Shown here one piece after another: positions 13,201 through 24,299 of a stretch of 64,000 nucleotides of DNA. The translations under genes and the position numbers were made by a program. The DNA is from Nemertoderma westbladi. Its lineage: Eukaryota; Xenacoelomorpha; Nemertodermatida; Nemertodermatidae. The notes beneath the pieces are model-generated. The model ran no database searches, had not been told where the DNA came from, and worked only from the letters and a program-made list of their open reading frames with translations. The DNA lies in contig JAUCBJ010008069.1 of the NCBI GenBank assembly GCA_032718475.1, forward strand, positions 1 to 64,000, read 5' to 3'. The first letter of the stretch is position 1, and every line of letters begins with the position of its first letter.

Positions 13201-13508
13201 CGGGAGGCCGTACTGCGGAGGAAGCGGAATCTCTAAAGATCCGCAAATATCAGGAACTCATGGACCGGGGCTACCTCTTCCACCCGGTAGCCTACGAAAC
13301 ATTGGGCCGCACCGGCCCTGAAACATCCGAGTTCCTGAAGGAGATCAGGGCCAGACTCCACTCTGTCACCCAGGAGCCCCGATCTCACCGTTTCCTCCTG
13401 CAGAGGCTGGCAATCGCCATCCTAGTTGGCAATGCGGCCTCCATCATAGGGACTGTGGACCCCTCACTCAACAATAACGAGGGACTCTACGAGATGGTCC
13501 ACGGTCCC

Positions 13509-13511
<3 letters not shown>
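10218..13511 (+). CDS. Non-LTR retrotransposon reverse transcriptase with C-terminal nuclease-like domain
   Basis: An uninterrupted 1097-residue ORF. A CCHC zinc finger sits near the N terminus (C20, C23, H38, C45). The RT domain runs from about residue 270 (GSAGGPDGLRPQ), through LLKIDFSNAFNSIRRDSM and GVQQGDADGPRLF, to the catalytic WYLDDGN at about 494-500. Residues about 725-820 are a Pro/Thr low-complexity insert. The C-terminal part has a Cys/His cluster near 900 (CARCGKDVLSDGLHGLSC) and a KRVDGVTL...TWDATV block with Asp961 and Asp977, which resembles a PD-(D/E)XK restriction-like endonuclease. No APE endonuclease is visible, so this looks like an RLE-type non-LTR element; the clade is unresolved. 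The ORF is strongly GC-rich against AT-rich flanks. The ATG at 10218 is the first Met of the open frame. Confidence 0.85.

Positions 13512-13539
<28 letters not shown>
13512..13539. repeat. 28-bp poly-C run after the RT ORF
   Basis: Twenty-eight consecutive C residues follow the TAA stop of the RT ORF directly. They could be a 3' tail feature of the element or slippage in the sequence. A poly(A) tail is not seen. Confidence 0.9.
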
Positions 13540-13671
13540 GATACTCATTGTGCTTTTTGTACTTGGTAGCTTAGTTTAGTAGTTTAGTTATTTTATACCT
13601 ATTTGTATCAATTTCGGTGTTTTCATACTGCAGTTGTATATTTTATTATGTAATTAAATCAGATTTTTAAG

Positions 13672-15575
13672 ATCATTCTACATATATCCTATACAAAATA
13701 ATCAGCCCAATGATTCGTGGAATAATAATATAATCCTACTACAGTTGTATAATTTATTTTGTTTATTGACAACTCAACTATTTTCTGCCTATCCCTGAGA
13801 GCTGATAAAGGATGTGTAGACTCAGCCAGCAGCAGGAGGGGTGTAGTGTGTAGTCAAGAAATTCTGCCTTGATGGAATTCTATTTCAGGCAGCCCTGAAC
13901 TCAACCATATTCCTACACAGCTAGCTGCTGCAGCAGCTCAGGGAGGAGTTGTGGGGCGAGCCACGAAGTGAGTGAGCCTTAGCGTAGTGGTACCATTAAT
14001 CAACCTGTCGTTCTGTCGCGTTCAATTTTAAACGTTAATAACTCGGCCAATCTTTGATGAAATCTATCCAAACTTGGTACACATGTTGTTTGGCAAAAGT
14101 TTAGAAATTTTCCAAGTAGAATTTCCGTGTGGCCTTCGAGAAGCTAAGATAATAGCAGTTAATTAGTTAATTAAGTTGATTACGGTGAAAACACCATTTT
14201 CAACCTGCCTTTTAAAGGAAATTAATTGTTTTACAGTATAAGATTTAAATAATTATACTTAAAAATTATACAGATGTAATCCACATACTCCATTCTATTA
14301 TAGTTTTTAATTAGTTCAAGTGATTTGCTTTAATAATTGTGTCTTTAATTGATCTAAAGTAATTAAAACGGTATAAAAAATTGATTCTCATTAAATACTG
14401 CTCATTTATTGGTTAACATCCAAGTTGGCTCGGTGCTGGTACATAGGATGGGAAGGATGTTTGGTGTGTGTAGAACAGCCAGTTGCTCTTCAATGGGAAT
14501 GCGAATGTAAGTAACCACATGTGTACAGGCCGGTAGACAGATTGGCCATAGCTAGCTAACGAGATGGAAATCTGAATTCCCTACTATTCAGTCTATTATT
14601 GTGTTATTGCCGTGTTAGACAGATCTCGTTTAATAAATGTCAGTCAATAACATTTTACCACTGCAGAAGACTTATTTATATCCATACTTGTTTTTTCCTC
14701 ATAAATATTGGGCTTATTATTTTTTGATGGGATTTCTTTGTAGTTGAATTGTCTAAGTTTTTACACTGAGGCATTAACAGAGGGTACTGGTATTAAATTA
14801 ATTATTTGAATATCATTACTGCATCGACTGCATTTAGTACTGCGTTCTGCATTAATTATATTCCTATAAACCATTCCTGGTTTCGCATATTGCACGTATC
14901 CATAGTTATAAAGATTGCCAGTCTGCGTTTAGGAAATATATTTAAATACAAAACAGGACGAGCGCAACGACGCTTATAATAATTAAGACGAGTACGGCGT
15001 TGATTATATTCCTATACACCACCTGGCTTTGCATATTGAACGTGCGATTGGAAATAAGTTCGTTCTACCCTTCCGTGGGTGGTAGATGTCGCGGTTATGT
15101 ATTGGTGGTTGGGAAGGGTGGGGGGGGTGGAGAGATTAAAAGGGGTGAACACGTACTGTCCCCCTTTCTTGGATTGATTGGTGGTGTGGGTAAATTTCTC
15201 AAAACCTGATTTTGTGATACAGTCGCTCAATTTTAATTTGTATCTCATAACTGGGCCTCGTGCTGCGCGAAGGCCCCACGAACGTGTTACTTTTACCATT
15301 GCCTTTAATTTCGCGACAAAATAATTTCAAAAAAACGAAATATATCGAATACCACACATTGAATTGATCTGATATTTTGTAACGCGATTATGAACCACCA
15401 AAGCAATTTACTTGTAAAATTTCAACAAAATCGCCAGGCAGGAAGTGCCTGAACCTAGATAATTATCAGTCAGTCAGTCAGTCAGTGTTATGTATCCTGA
15501 GATTTTTACAGTAAGTATCCCTGAGATTCTTACAGTAAGTATCCCGCCTGTCGAGCGGGCTCCTAATTACTAAGG
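13672..15575. repeat. Interspersed repeat family, copy C, split by a nested insertion
   Basis: The left half (13672-13952) matches 9143-9427 and the right half (15285-15572) matches 9422-9677. The two halves are contiguous in copy B, so the 1.33 kb between them was inserted. The right half contains an extra duplication of about 30 bp (GATTTTTACAGTAAGTATCC, twice with one change). It lacks the terminal hairpin. Confidence 0.8.
13953..15284. mobile_element. Nested 1.33-kb noncoding insertion
   Basis: The borders are defined by comparison with the uninterrupted copy at 9119-9699. The left end reads GTGGGGCGAGCCACGAAG and the right end reads GCGAAGGCCCCACGAACG, so GTGGGGC is inverted at the two ends. 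Target duplication is at most 2-3 bp (GT/TGT). There is no coding capacity. A diverged internal duplication (TTATATTCCTATA at about 14858 and 15005) is present. It is probably a non-autonomous DNA transposon. Confidence 0.55.
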
Positions 15576-16640
15576 TGTGAATTTTGAGTAGTAAATCGCA
15601 ATTATTGAAACCTATTTTTATTTATGTATGCATTTACACTATAAGACTACACTGCAATTTAGACATTAAATAATAATAGTGTCGGACGTTACAAACTTCA
15701 TTCACTGAAATCACAGCCTTTAAGGTAGCCTGGACTACTGTACTGTAAATGGCACAAGAGACGCCATCTTACGTCGGCATTGAGTCATTTTAATTTCGAT
15801 ATGGTTTGCCTGAAACAATAGAGAAGTAATTGGGAAATATGTAAAAAAAAAGAGTCGGACGTTACAATTGGGTACAGGTAGCTTTTAATGCTTACTGTAT
15901 GAGAAGCGTTCTATGTTTATGGCGTAGAACTACCTCATTGGAATGTGCATTTACAGCTGATTACAATGATACTGTACCAAGAATAGCCTATATGGATAAA
16001 CAGTAAAAAAATAATTTGCCTTGAATTTTGGTATTTTTTTCGTTTTTAGATTAGTAATCACAAAATTTCCTACTTTATACCCTCAAATCAATGTAAATTT
16101 AGTCAAATTCTAAAAATTTATGAAATTTTACCCAATAAATCATGACATATTGCTTATTTTTTATAAAGTTTTATTTATTTCATATCAAGTCCCATTTTCT
16201 GTGGAAATGCCCAGTACAGATATGTTTGCTAGGCCTTTAGTATAGAGCGCCATGTTATAAATTTAATAGCTTAACATGTTCTAGAACATTTAAAAAAAAT
16301 AGCAAAAACGTACTTTAATGTAAAATCTCGTACAGTACAGTAGTTGCCTATAAGTAGCTCTTTCAAATATAAATACAAGTAAATAATATAATATAATATT
16401 ATTAAGGAAGAATATGGTTGTTTTGGGGATATATAATGTCAGCCACGTTACAACCATCTCTGAAACTACAACCATTGTTAAATGTAGTTTACTTCATTTT
16501 AATGTTACATGTAGAAGAAGATCATGGATACACGACGTGCTCTGAAAGGGTCCTTAAAATGAATATACAGGTGAAATATTCGACTAGTTACTATATTGGT
16601 TTGGATTTTATGAAATACAATAATACAGTAGGCCCTACGT
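15576..16640. other. AT-rich intergenic region, no gene recognised
   Basis: Only short chance ORFs are present. The phrase GTCGGACGTTAC recurs near 15680 and 15853 and also near 6562, which suggests dispersed repeat remnants. Confidence 0.5.
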
Positions 16641-16685
16641 AAAACTCGTGTAGCCCTACTGTAGGCCTAGGGCTACACGAGTTTT
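16641..16685. repeat. Perfect 18-bp hairpin
   Basis: The 18-bp arms at 16641-16658 and 16668-16685 are exact inverted repeats around a 9-nt loop that itself contains TAGGCC. No U-tract or gene context supports a terminator or small RNA role. Confidence 0.85.
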
Positions 16686-16845
16686 AAGTTAATAATAAAT
16701 GCAACAATTAGCCTACTGTATATAATCATTGTGTAAAAAGTAGGCGGTATCACTTCCGTACATGATACCAAAAACCAAACCAAAAATACACATTAAAAGA
16801 ATCCAGATTTGGTTTACTTGTAGGCCTACGGAAGTGATACGGATA

Positions 16846-17026
16846 GGCGTTCAAAGATTGCAAGAACGATCATTCGCTGTAGGCCATTTATTGAAGGCCA
16901 TTGGATAGGAATACCGCTGTTGCCAACCAACTCATAAAATAAATAACACATTCTAGAATTTTGTGTATTTATTAAATATAATAAATGGCCTGCAGCGAAC
17001 GATAATTCTTGCAATCTTTGAACGCC
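16846..17026. mobile_element. 181-bp MITE with TA target duplication
   Basis: The ends read GGCGTTCAAAGATTGCAAGAA and its complement, with about 48 bp of near-perfect inverted repeat. TA dinucleotides flank both ends (16844-16845 and 17027-17028). Size and TA duplication fit a Tc1/mariner-type MITE. The short minus-strand ORF across it is incidental. Confidence 0.75.
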
Positions 17027-18311
17027 TATATATCAGCTGTTTCTCAACGAAATTCAGACATTGTTACATATTTCGAATCCTTGCAACGCACGCTTTCTAA
17101 TGATATGAAAAATTACGACTAAAGTGAAAAATGGCCACGATACGGATACAACACGACACGCATATAAAAAAAATTTAAAGGCAAAATCGAAAATTCCGAT
17201 TTCATGGGGTCAACGACGGTGAGTGGAACTAGTTGTATTTCAAATTTCAAGCAATATGATAAAGATTTGTAGAAAAATTTGGGGGGGGGGGGGGGGTCCG
17301 TGTCATCAGAAATTGACACTATAATACAAATGGTGTATTACCGTAGTTTTAGTGCTGTGGTCCCTTTCTAACACCCATCTCCAATATTTTTCGTGCAGAA
17401 ATTTTAAAAATTTTTATGGCTCGCTAAAATAAATCAATTTTAGGTATAAAGTATGTAGGTTTTTTGCAGGTTGCAAACAATTATGGAACTTAAATATAAC
17501 ATTCGGAAAACTTTCTGGTAATTTTGGTATGTGTACCACGGGGCACAAAGAAAACAAATAGTGCAAATATCATCACGAAAAATCATCAACAATTCAAACT
17601 TATTTTATGACCTAATGGGTTTCCTGGGATATACTAATCGGGAATATGATAGGTCTACTCAAATATATCGCATCTGATTCAGTGTGATATTTTTGGATAT
17701 TTGCCAACATGATGCCACGAACATAAAGTAGCGGTAGCTTGATAATCAGAAATCACTACCAAATCCATCTGATTTTATGGTATTATGGGTTTTCTGTGTA
17801 GCTGAATTCGTATATATACGCTCAAAAATATCGTTTCTGAATGAATCATATTCACTCATAAAAATAATATTTTTTTAATAAGATCTATCGTAATCAGCGA
17901 CCTCGAAAACCCGTACCTTAAAAATTGAAATTTTTCAGCCAGAGGTATGAACAAACTAACAAATTTCTTAAATTACCACCTTCATCACCGGGTCAATTTA
18001 CTTTAGTAGGATAGTAAAAATAGCCCGGGCCAGATATGAATAGGCCACAAAGCAAAAAAAATAGCTTGCTTCAGGATACTACAGTACTAAAGCTCAACTA
18101 AGTGTAAACCTGCGGTAACAAAAACAAAATGTAACGTAGGCACAAAAATAATAATAGGCCTAGCTGAGCTAATAATTATTTGAAACTAAACATATAAATT
18201 TCAATGTGAAGTGCTTTTTCACAGTTGAAAATAATATTTCGTATTTTAACTCTTTAAAATTTGTATTATTTCCATGACCCTTAGCTTGCAATATCGTCTA
18301 AAGTTAAAGAT
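17027..18311. other. Upstream region of the zinc-finger gene
   Basis: AT-rich, with a 16-bp poly-G run at 17281-17296 and no convincing ORF. No core promoter motif could be assigned with confidence. Confidence 0.4.
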
Positions 18312-21104
18312 ATGTCTAGCTATTCTCAGAATACCAATGATAATATTGACGACGGAGTGCGGTCTATCTTGTGTTATATATGCAAGCATGAATATCATTC
18401 AAGCACATTTTGTGAACATGAAAGCAAGTGTCTGAAGAAATGGTCCGATAGAAATGATAAACTACCGCTGAAGCTGCAGAGACAATTTCCTAAACGCTCA
18501 GTAGAAGCGATGAAGTTTATATGCGGTAAAGATAATACGGCAAGTATGGAAACCGGGGATCCAAAATCTAAGGGAAAAAATCAGAAAACAGAGAAAAAGA
18601 AATGTAAAAACACTGATAAGTATAAAAAAACAACAAAAGTAGAAGAAAATACATTTAATAAAAGCAATGGGAAAGAGGCAGATAACAGTGGCAAGTGCAA
18701 ACTCAGTAGGAAAGAGAATATAAAGAAAATTGAAACGATTTTACACAACAGAGAACAATATGAATCGATAGCCGAAATCCCGGCAATCGATAAAAAATCG
18801 ATAAATCAGAATAGAAAAAAGTTATCGAAATCATCAGTTAATTACATGAGTAAAGGTAAAGTATCACGAAAGAATTCCATAAAAGATAAACAATTATCCT
18901 GCGCCACATTGAAGAAAGGACCATCTAGCAGAGAGAAGTGTGTTGGTACAGATAGAGGTGTTGATGGTGGTATATCCAATGACAAGCCTAACACTACAGA
19001 AGTCAGTGCACAAACTGTAGGATCTACAACGGAAGAAATAGAGATTTCACAATATGGATCAATTGGACGTTCACAACATGGATCAATAGGACGTACACAA
19101 ACTGGATCAATAAAGGGTACCGGTACACAAACTGGATCAATAGGACGTACACAAACTGGATCAATAAAGGGTACCGGTACACAAACTGGTTCAATAGGAC
19201 GTACACAAACTGCATCAATAGGACGTACTCAAACTGGATCAATAGGACGTACACGATCATCTAGATCAATTGAGAGTATACAAACTGGATCAATAGGACG
19301 TACGCGATCTGGATTAATAGAGGGTACCGGTACACAAACTGGATCAATAAGACGTACACGATCTCGAACAATAAATGGTACACAAACTGGATCACTAGGA
19401 CGTACACGGTCTGGATCAATAGATGGTACCGGTACACAAACTAGATCAATAGAACGTACACGATCTGGATCAATTGAGAGTACACAAACTGGATCAATAA
19501 GACGTACACGATCTGTATCAATATATGATACACAAACTGGATCAATAGATGGTATACAAACTAGATCAATAGAACGTACACGATCGGGATCAATTGAGAG
19601 TATACAAACTGGATCAATAAGACGTACACGATCTGTATCAATAGATGATACACAAACTGGATCAATAGATGGTACACAAACTGGATCAGTACGACGTACA
19701 CGATCTGGATCTAATGAGAGCACACAAACTGGATTAATAGATGTGACACAAACTGGATCAATAGATGGTACACAATTTGGATCAATAGATGGTACACAAA
19801 CTGGATCAATAGAGGTGACACAAACTGGATCAATAGATGGTACACAAACTGGATCAATAAAGGGTACACAATATGGATCAATAGTGGGTACACAAACTGA
19901 ATCCATAGTGGGTACACTATCTGAAACATTTTCCACGGATTTAAGTAACGAAATTCAAAACCTGACGCATGGCGACCCAGGCCCAGGTAGACGGCCGATA
20001 TTTTTCAATGAGAAATACGAATTTGAGAAAAGCGACATGGCGTTTCTCATTGACTCATCAGAACAACTGAAAGCCTGTCCGAAATGTAAAAGAACGTTCA
20101 GAGATGATAGACAGTCTCGCCATACAACTATCTGCCTAGGAAATATTTCTAAAAATAACTTAGCCTTTAGGAAAAGAAGACAAAGTGGTAAAAATGATGT
20201 GCCCTCGTTAGACAACTCAGGTTTAAAAGAACCGCGCTTAACACCCGTCCTCGAAGTATCCAAAACTAAATATAACGAAAAATTGAAACCTGGCAAAAGT
20301 AGAAAGGACCCCGTGTCTAATGCCCTGTCACCACAGACTTTTTCTCCTACTGTGCAAGAGTTCGACCCCACCAAAGATAAACCTAGGCCTATTGTTTCCT
20401 CCAACAACGCAACAAATAAATCAAACAAAAGCCCAACGACCGAAAACAAGGGTCAATTTATTTCAAGTACTAGATCAAAAACGAAAAAGGAATCCGTCAA
20501 CCAAACTTCAATGAGACTCAAATCACCATTCGTTACTCGAACAAAAACGCAAAAGGCCCGCGGTCCAATAACTTTAAAGCGCAAATCAACATACGTTATA
20601 AAAACTTTGCCAAACGCCTCCGAATCACCCAGAAGCGCCAACAATGCAATACCGCCACCACCACCTGCAGTTACATTAACAGCTCCGAAAGCGGTCGATC
20701 CTTTGAGAAGGACGAATAAGAGAAAACCGAATGAAGCATCGAAGAAAATCGAAGCCAATGATCAACCTCGTTATGATTATAATGTCAATGTTAAACAACC
20801 AATAAAATCGGATAACAAGTCACAACCACAGACTAGAAGAGTAGGCAACACCAGCACTCCTAAAGGTATAAACCAAGAAAATAAAACAGCACCAAAAGGT
20901 TCCAAACTCAGTGAAGTCTCCAAATCATATATTACTACATCCTGTAAAGGGGACTCTAAAGGACAACAAGCAATGAACGAGGAGAATGGACAAAGTTCAC
21001 AGGGTACATTTAAATTTTGTGGCTTTTGCGGAAAAAAGAAGTGGCTAAGCAGGCAAAAATTCTGCCCATTTTGTGGTATAAGGTGTGTTGGTAAAGTTAA
21101 ATAA
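18312..21104 (+). CDS. ZNF474-like C2HC zinc-finger protein with long Ser/Thr repeat domain
   Basis: A 930-residue single-exon ORF. Residues 21-40 form a C2HC finger (C21, C24, H36, C40) followed by LKKWSDRNDKLP, which matches the arrangement of ZNF474/ZC2HC1-family fingers (finger, then LEKW...NKLP). A second finger, CPKCKRTF...RHTTIC, is near residues 589-607. A zinc-ribbon-like CGFCG...CPFCG pair is near the C terminus (about 904-925). Residues about 246-536 are tandem 8-residue units of TQTGSIDG and RRTRSGSIE type. The linkers are Lys/Ser-rich and disordered. The biochemical role of ZNF474 is not established, so none is claimed. The stretch upstream and the absence of introns give no operon-like context; the gene converges on TXNDC15. 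Confidence 0.8.
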   Translation: MSSYSQNTNDNIDDGVRSILCYICKHEYHSSTFCEHESKCLKKWSDRNDKLPLKLQRQFPKRSVEAMKFICGKDNTASMETGDPKSKGKNQKTEKKKCKNTDKYKKTTKVEENTFNKSNGKEADNSGKCKLSRKENIKKIETILHNREQYESIAEIPAIDKKSINQNRKKLSKSSVNYMSKGKVSRKNSIKDKQLSCATLKKGPSSREKCVGTDRGVDGGISNDKPNTTEVSAQTVGSTTEEIEISQYGSIGRSQHGSIGRTQTGSIKGTGTQTGSIGRTQTGSIKGTGTQTGSIGRTQTASIGRTQTGSIGRTRSSRSIESIQTGSIGRTRSGLIEGTGTQTGSIRRTRSRTINGTQTGSLGRTRSGSIDGTGTQTRSIERTRSGSIESTQTGSIRRTRSVSIYDTQTGSIDGIQTRSIERTRSGSIESIQTGSIRRTRSVSIDDTQTGSIDGTQTGSVRRTRSGSNESTQTGLIDVTQTGSIDGTQFGSIDGTQTGSIEVTQTGSIDGTQTGSIKGTQYGSIVGTQTESIVGTLSETFSTDLSNEIQNLTHGDPGPGRRPIFFNEKYEFEKSDMAFLIDSSEQLKACPKCKRTFRDDRQSRHTTICLGNISKNNLAFRKRRQSGKNDVPSLDNSGLKEPRLTPVLEVSKTKYNEKLKPGKSRKDPVSNALSPQTFSPTVQEFDPTKDKPRPIVSSNNATNKSNKSPTTENKGQFISSTRSKTKKESVNQTSMRLKSPFVTRTKTQKARGPITLKRKSTYVIKTLPNASESPRSANNAIPPPPPAVTLTAPKAVDPLRRTNKRKPNEASKKIEANDQPRYDYNVNVKQPIKSDNKSQPQTRRVGNTSTPKGINQENKTAPKGSKLSEVSKSYITTSCKGDSKGQQAMNEENGQSSQGTFKFCGFCGKKKWLSRQKFCPFCGIRCVGKVK
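19050..19920. repeat. 24-bp coding minisatellite inside the zinc-finger gene
   Basis: The unit ACACAAACTGGATCAATAGA plus four bases repeats about 36 times with in-frame variants. The 24-bp period keeps all units in frame. It also keeps the opposite strand open, which creates a spurious 235-residue minus-strand ORF. Confidence 0.9.
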
Positions 21105-21917
21105 GTTCAATAGTTAATGAATTGGAGATGAATAACCTCCCACCAGCCGCGTGGTGGATGACTATTCTATTGACGCAAAACCCATCTCGGCGAATTTATA
21201 TTTCTTCCTGGAGAATGAACAATGTAAATTATCCATTAAGGAAAAGGAGCTGTTATTCTAACCAAAACAACAAACGCGAGTCATTGGCACAGGTTACAGT
21301 TTCATTTTTGCTCCTATTGCGTCTAACCCCCCCCCCCCCCCCCTCCATTGCGTAATTCACAAAGTAATGTTTCAATTAACTTTATATCCGTCTCGAATCT
21401 TTGAGGGTCCAAAAAAACAGTATTTATTCGGCGCCCCTTCATTTAAGACTAAAAATTCAATAATCATGGCAAGTATAGTAACCATTTAGTATAATGTTAT
21501 AAATAATATACAACGGTATACTGTAGCGCGTAGCAGGGCGAATGAAATAATATAATATAATTTTTGCTATTGAAGAGATTCCCGTTTTATAATACATCGC
21601 ATTTGCCTGTAATGCTATAAATAAGCATTGTTTGAATTTCCAATCTACTAACCATAAAACCAAATAAGGGGTATGTAAATGCTGAGCCGACAGGAGTTAT
21701 TATGAAAAAAAATGAAACTGTAGTGCTCTTGACACACGGACACGCTTATTGTTTTGGTTAGAATTACATGTCACTTTATCCTTTTCTGTAACATTTAACT
21801 GTAAAGTGTTTGTTCTCTTAACGGTAAGGCTATCGTATAGCGTTTACATTACACAAACAAATACATAACATATTGCATTAAAAACATTCAATATAAAAAA
21901 TATAAATAGTTAATATT
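21105..21917. other. Convergent intergenic region
   Basis: This 813-bp stretch separates the 3' ends of two convergent genes. It contains a 17-bp poly-C run at 21327-21343 and no gene that I recognise. Confidence 0.6.
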
Positions 21918-22895
21918 CTACACATGAAATATATCTGATATCCAATTTGTAATTCCAAAAATACGAGACAAAACTAACACCAAACTAACAAGCACCACAA
22001 AGTTAGAAAACCAAAGGAAATAATTCGTAGAGGAATCTTTATCAATAAAGAGGGGGCCGGCTGCGTCGGATGGTTCCAGAAACACAATGTTCGGTTGCAA
22101 ATCGGTCGTATTGGTGACGAACTGTACGAGATTGTCCAACTCGTCGACCCCCAATGGTGCGGATTGGTACCGCGCAGAGGGTTTACCTCGATGGAAGAGC
22201 ATGAGGTTGGGGGTGGAGACAACGCCGTGACGGGAGTCAAACTGCCGATCTTCGGTTGCATCCACGGCCACAGCCATCCCGGGAGGCAGCGAGCGAGCCA
22301 AAGCGTTGTAGGCCGGGGCCAGTTCCGCGCTGTACGCGCACCACGGCAGGTAGAAGAGCACAAAGAGGCAGTGATCCTCGGCCGAGTCCCGGATCAGGGC
22401 CTCCAGATCGACGACGGATACGAGCTCGGTGGCTCCCGCACCGGTACCCTCAGGGACGTCGCATCGGAACCGCGACGGGCAGACCGGTTTGTACCCGAGG
22501 GAGTTTATGTCCGGGACCAACGGGGATTGTTTCGGGTGGTACCCGTAAGGACTCTGGTTCGAGCAGAAGCCCAGCTGCTCCGTCGGACTGCTATCAGCGT
22601 CGGTCTGCGTCTGTTTAGACGCCGACAGCTCGAGTGCAGCCGCCTCATTGTCCCGTGAGAAAGAATCGTCTAAGAACCTTAGTAGTTCCGGGTTGTAATG
22701 TTTCAGTTTGAGGCGAGCCTCCGATTCTGTAGAGCCCAGTTGAATCGGCTTCAGTTCGTTGCCTGTCGAGTTCTCGCTGTAAACATCAGCAGCGGATACA
22801 ATCCCACGAAAATATACACAAACTAATAATAGAAACATTAGGACGTGCGAATGAGTCCAGCAACTTCCATGTATCGCGATCATCGTAAATAACAT
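21918..22895 (-). CDS. TXNDC15: Thioredoxin domain-containing protein 15
   Basis: A 325-residue uninterrupted ORF starting at an ATG. Residues about 8-35 form a hydrophobic signal peptide (VLMFLLLVCVYF). Residues about 158-270 are a thioredoxin fold with FVLFYLPWCAYSAELAP, DATED and TPNLMLFHRGKP, which match TXNDC15. The active-site motif shows one Cys only (WCAYS, Cys186), so no classical CXXC dithiol. A single C-terminal transmembrane segment lies at about 291-313 and a short tail follows, giving a type I membrane protein. In vertebrates TXNDC15 is needed for ciliary function. Length is close to the vertebrate protein, so the copy appears complete despite having no intron. GC content is higher than its flanks. 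Confidence 0.9.
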   Translation of the reverse strand: MLFTMIAIHGSCWTHSHVLMFLLLVCVYFRGIVSAADVYSENSTGNELKPIQLGSTESEARLKLKHYNPELLRFLDDSFSRDNEAAALELSASKQTQTDADSSPTEQLGFCSNQSPYGYHPKQSPLVPDINSLGYKPVCPSRFRCDVPEGTGAGATELVSVVDLEALIRDSAEDHCLFVLFYLPWCAYSAELAPAYNALARSLPPGMAVAVDATEDRQFDSRHGVVSTPNLMLFHRGKPSARYQSAPLGVDELDNLVQFVTNTTDLQPNIVFLEPSDAAGPLFIDKDSSTNYFLWFSNFVVLVSLVLVLSRIFGITNWISDIFHV

Positions 22896-23100
22896 GTGTG
22901 TACAGAAATGATTTAGGCCTAGCGCTGTTAATTAATAGAACTCCAACTCGATATTAAAGTATTTCCTGATTTCCAAACCTACTCCAGTACTTCAAAAGTT
23001 GGATTTAAAATAAAAATTTGAATTTTTATAAATAAAGTTGAAATTTCAGCTCAGTTGAAAATATCTGGCCCCGACTCCATATATATTAATAGGGGCCATA
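22896..23100. other. Upstream flank of TXNDC15
   Basis: Short AT-rich flank between the TXNDC15 start and the first MITE. No promoter element was assigned. Confidence 0.4.
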
Positions 23101-23300
23101 TACTGGTATTTGGTCCGCGGACCAAATACGTTTTCCGGCAAAGCCATTTAAATGAGCAGGTTAGTAAAGGAGCAGGTTACAGTGGCTTGTTGGGGGAACC
23201 AAAACAATAAACATTGAATTACTTCATTGTTATTATTATTTTATTGTACATGATTACACATGATTACATTATACATTGGTCCGCGGACCAGAAGCCAGTA
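23101..23300. mobile_element. 200-bp MITE with palindromic subterminal GGTCCGCGGACC
   Basis: TACTGG opens the unit at 23101 and CCAGTA closes it at 23300, with TA on both sides as the likely target duplication. About 28 bp at each end are inverted copies. Each end also carries the palindrome TGGTCCGCGGACCA, so every arm can fold by itself. There is no coding capacity. Confidence 0.8.
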
Positions 23301-23784
23301 TAATGCCTTAATAGGAAGGTAGAGGTTTTACATAGCTGATATAACTTTTGTACCTAACAGCTAAAATTTTAACTATTTATGTAGGTAAGAAAACATACCG
23401 TATCTAGCTGATTAAAACCGATTGAAATAAAGCAATATCGGTATCGGAATACCTGAGATACCGGTAGTTAATCAAATTAAAACTAAAAACAGCACTATGG
23501 TAAATAAAGTACTGTTACGAAACATAATGAATGAACTGATCAATGTTAGGCAAATCATAGAAAACTAAATTTCGTAAATATTATTTGTGTAGGCCTACCA
23601 GGAACGGCAAAACACAGTTTTCGATTTAGCAGCAAGGCCGCAGCACATAGGTGAAGTCCAGTGTGAAGCAATAAACAAATACCTACACCATTACTGAGCT
23701 CCAAAATTGTATTCAAAATTATAGATATTTACATTCGTCAATTTCTATTAAATAAATTCAAACAATTTAAATGATGAATGCTTG

Positions 23785-24111
23785 GCCCATGTGAAGAATA
23801 TCCGACTTTCAGACTTTGCAGTTACCTCCGGCCCCATGTGAAAAATACCAGGTTTTCACCAAAAACACAGGTTCGAGAAGGGCTGAATCTAACCAAAACA
23901 ATAAATGAATTAGTATATGTACAGGTTATAAGACAGAAATAAGTGTTATAATAAAGATAAATATTAAATAATAATAAATATATTAATAAAATAAAGATAA
24001 TAATAATAAGCTTAATAAAGATAAATTAAAAAAAAATAAAAAATCTTCATATATAAAATTCCAATAAAAAGTCGACCGAAAAGTGAAATCCTGGTATTCT
24101 TCACATGGGCG
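23785..24111. mobile_element. MITE with GCCCATGTGAAGAATA ends and 9-bp target duplication
   Basis: GCCCATGTGAAGAATA at 23785 is inverted at 24095-24110. The flanks GAATGCTTG (23776-23784) and GAATGCATG (24112-24120) differ by one base and fit a 9-bp target duplication, as for Mutator-like elements. A second inward copy, CCCATGTGAAAAATACCAGG, is at about 23834. The interior is AT-rich and noncoding. Confidence 0.7.
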
Positions 24112-24299
24112 GAATGCATGATTGGTAAATTGTACAAACAAGTTAACACTACACGAACAGACAATCTATATATAGTGTAATATACAGAATATTAGTAGTG
24201 TAGTAATATACAGATATATGCATGCACCTCTGGGTGTCTCTTACTCTTATTTATAATGCTGCTGAATTGTAGGCCTACTATACTATATAGGCCCATGTA

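Noticed and set aside
19229-19936. 235-residue minus-strand ORF (CVPSIDP repeats)
   Set aside because: It is the antisense of the 24-bp coding repeat of the zinc-finger gene; the period keeps both strands open.
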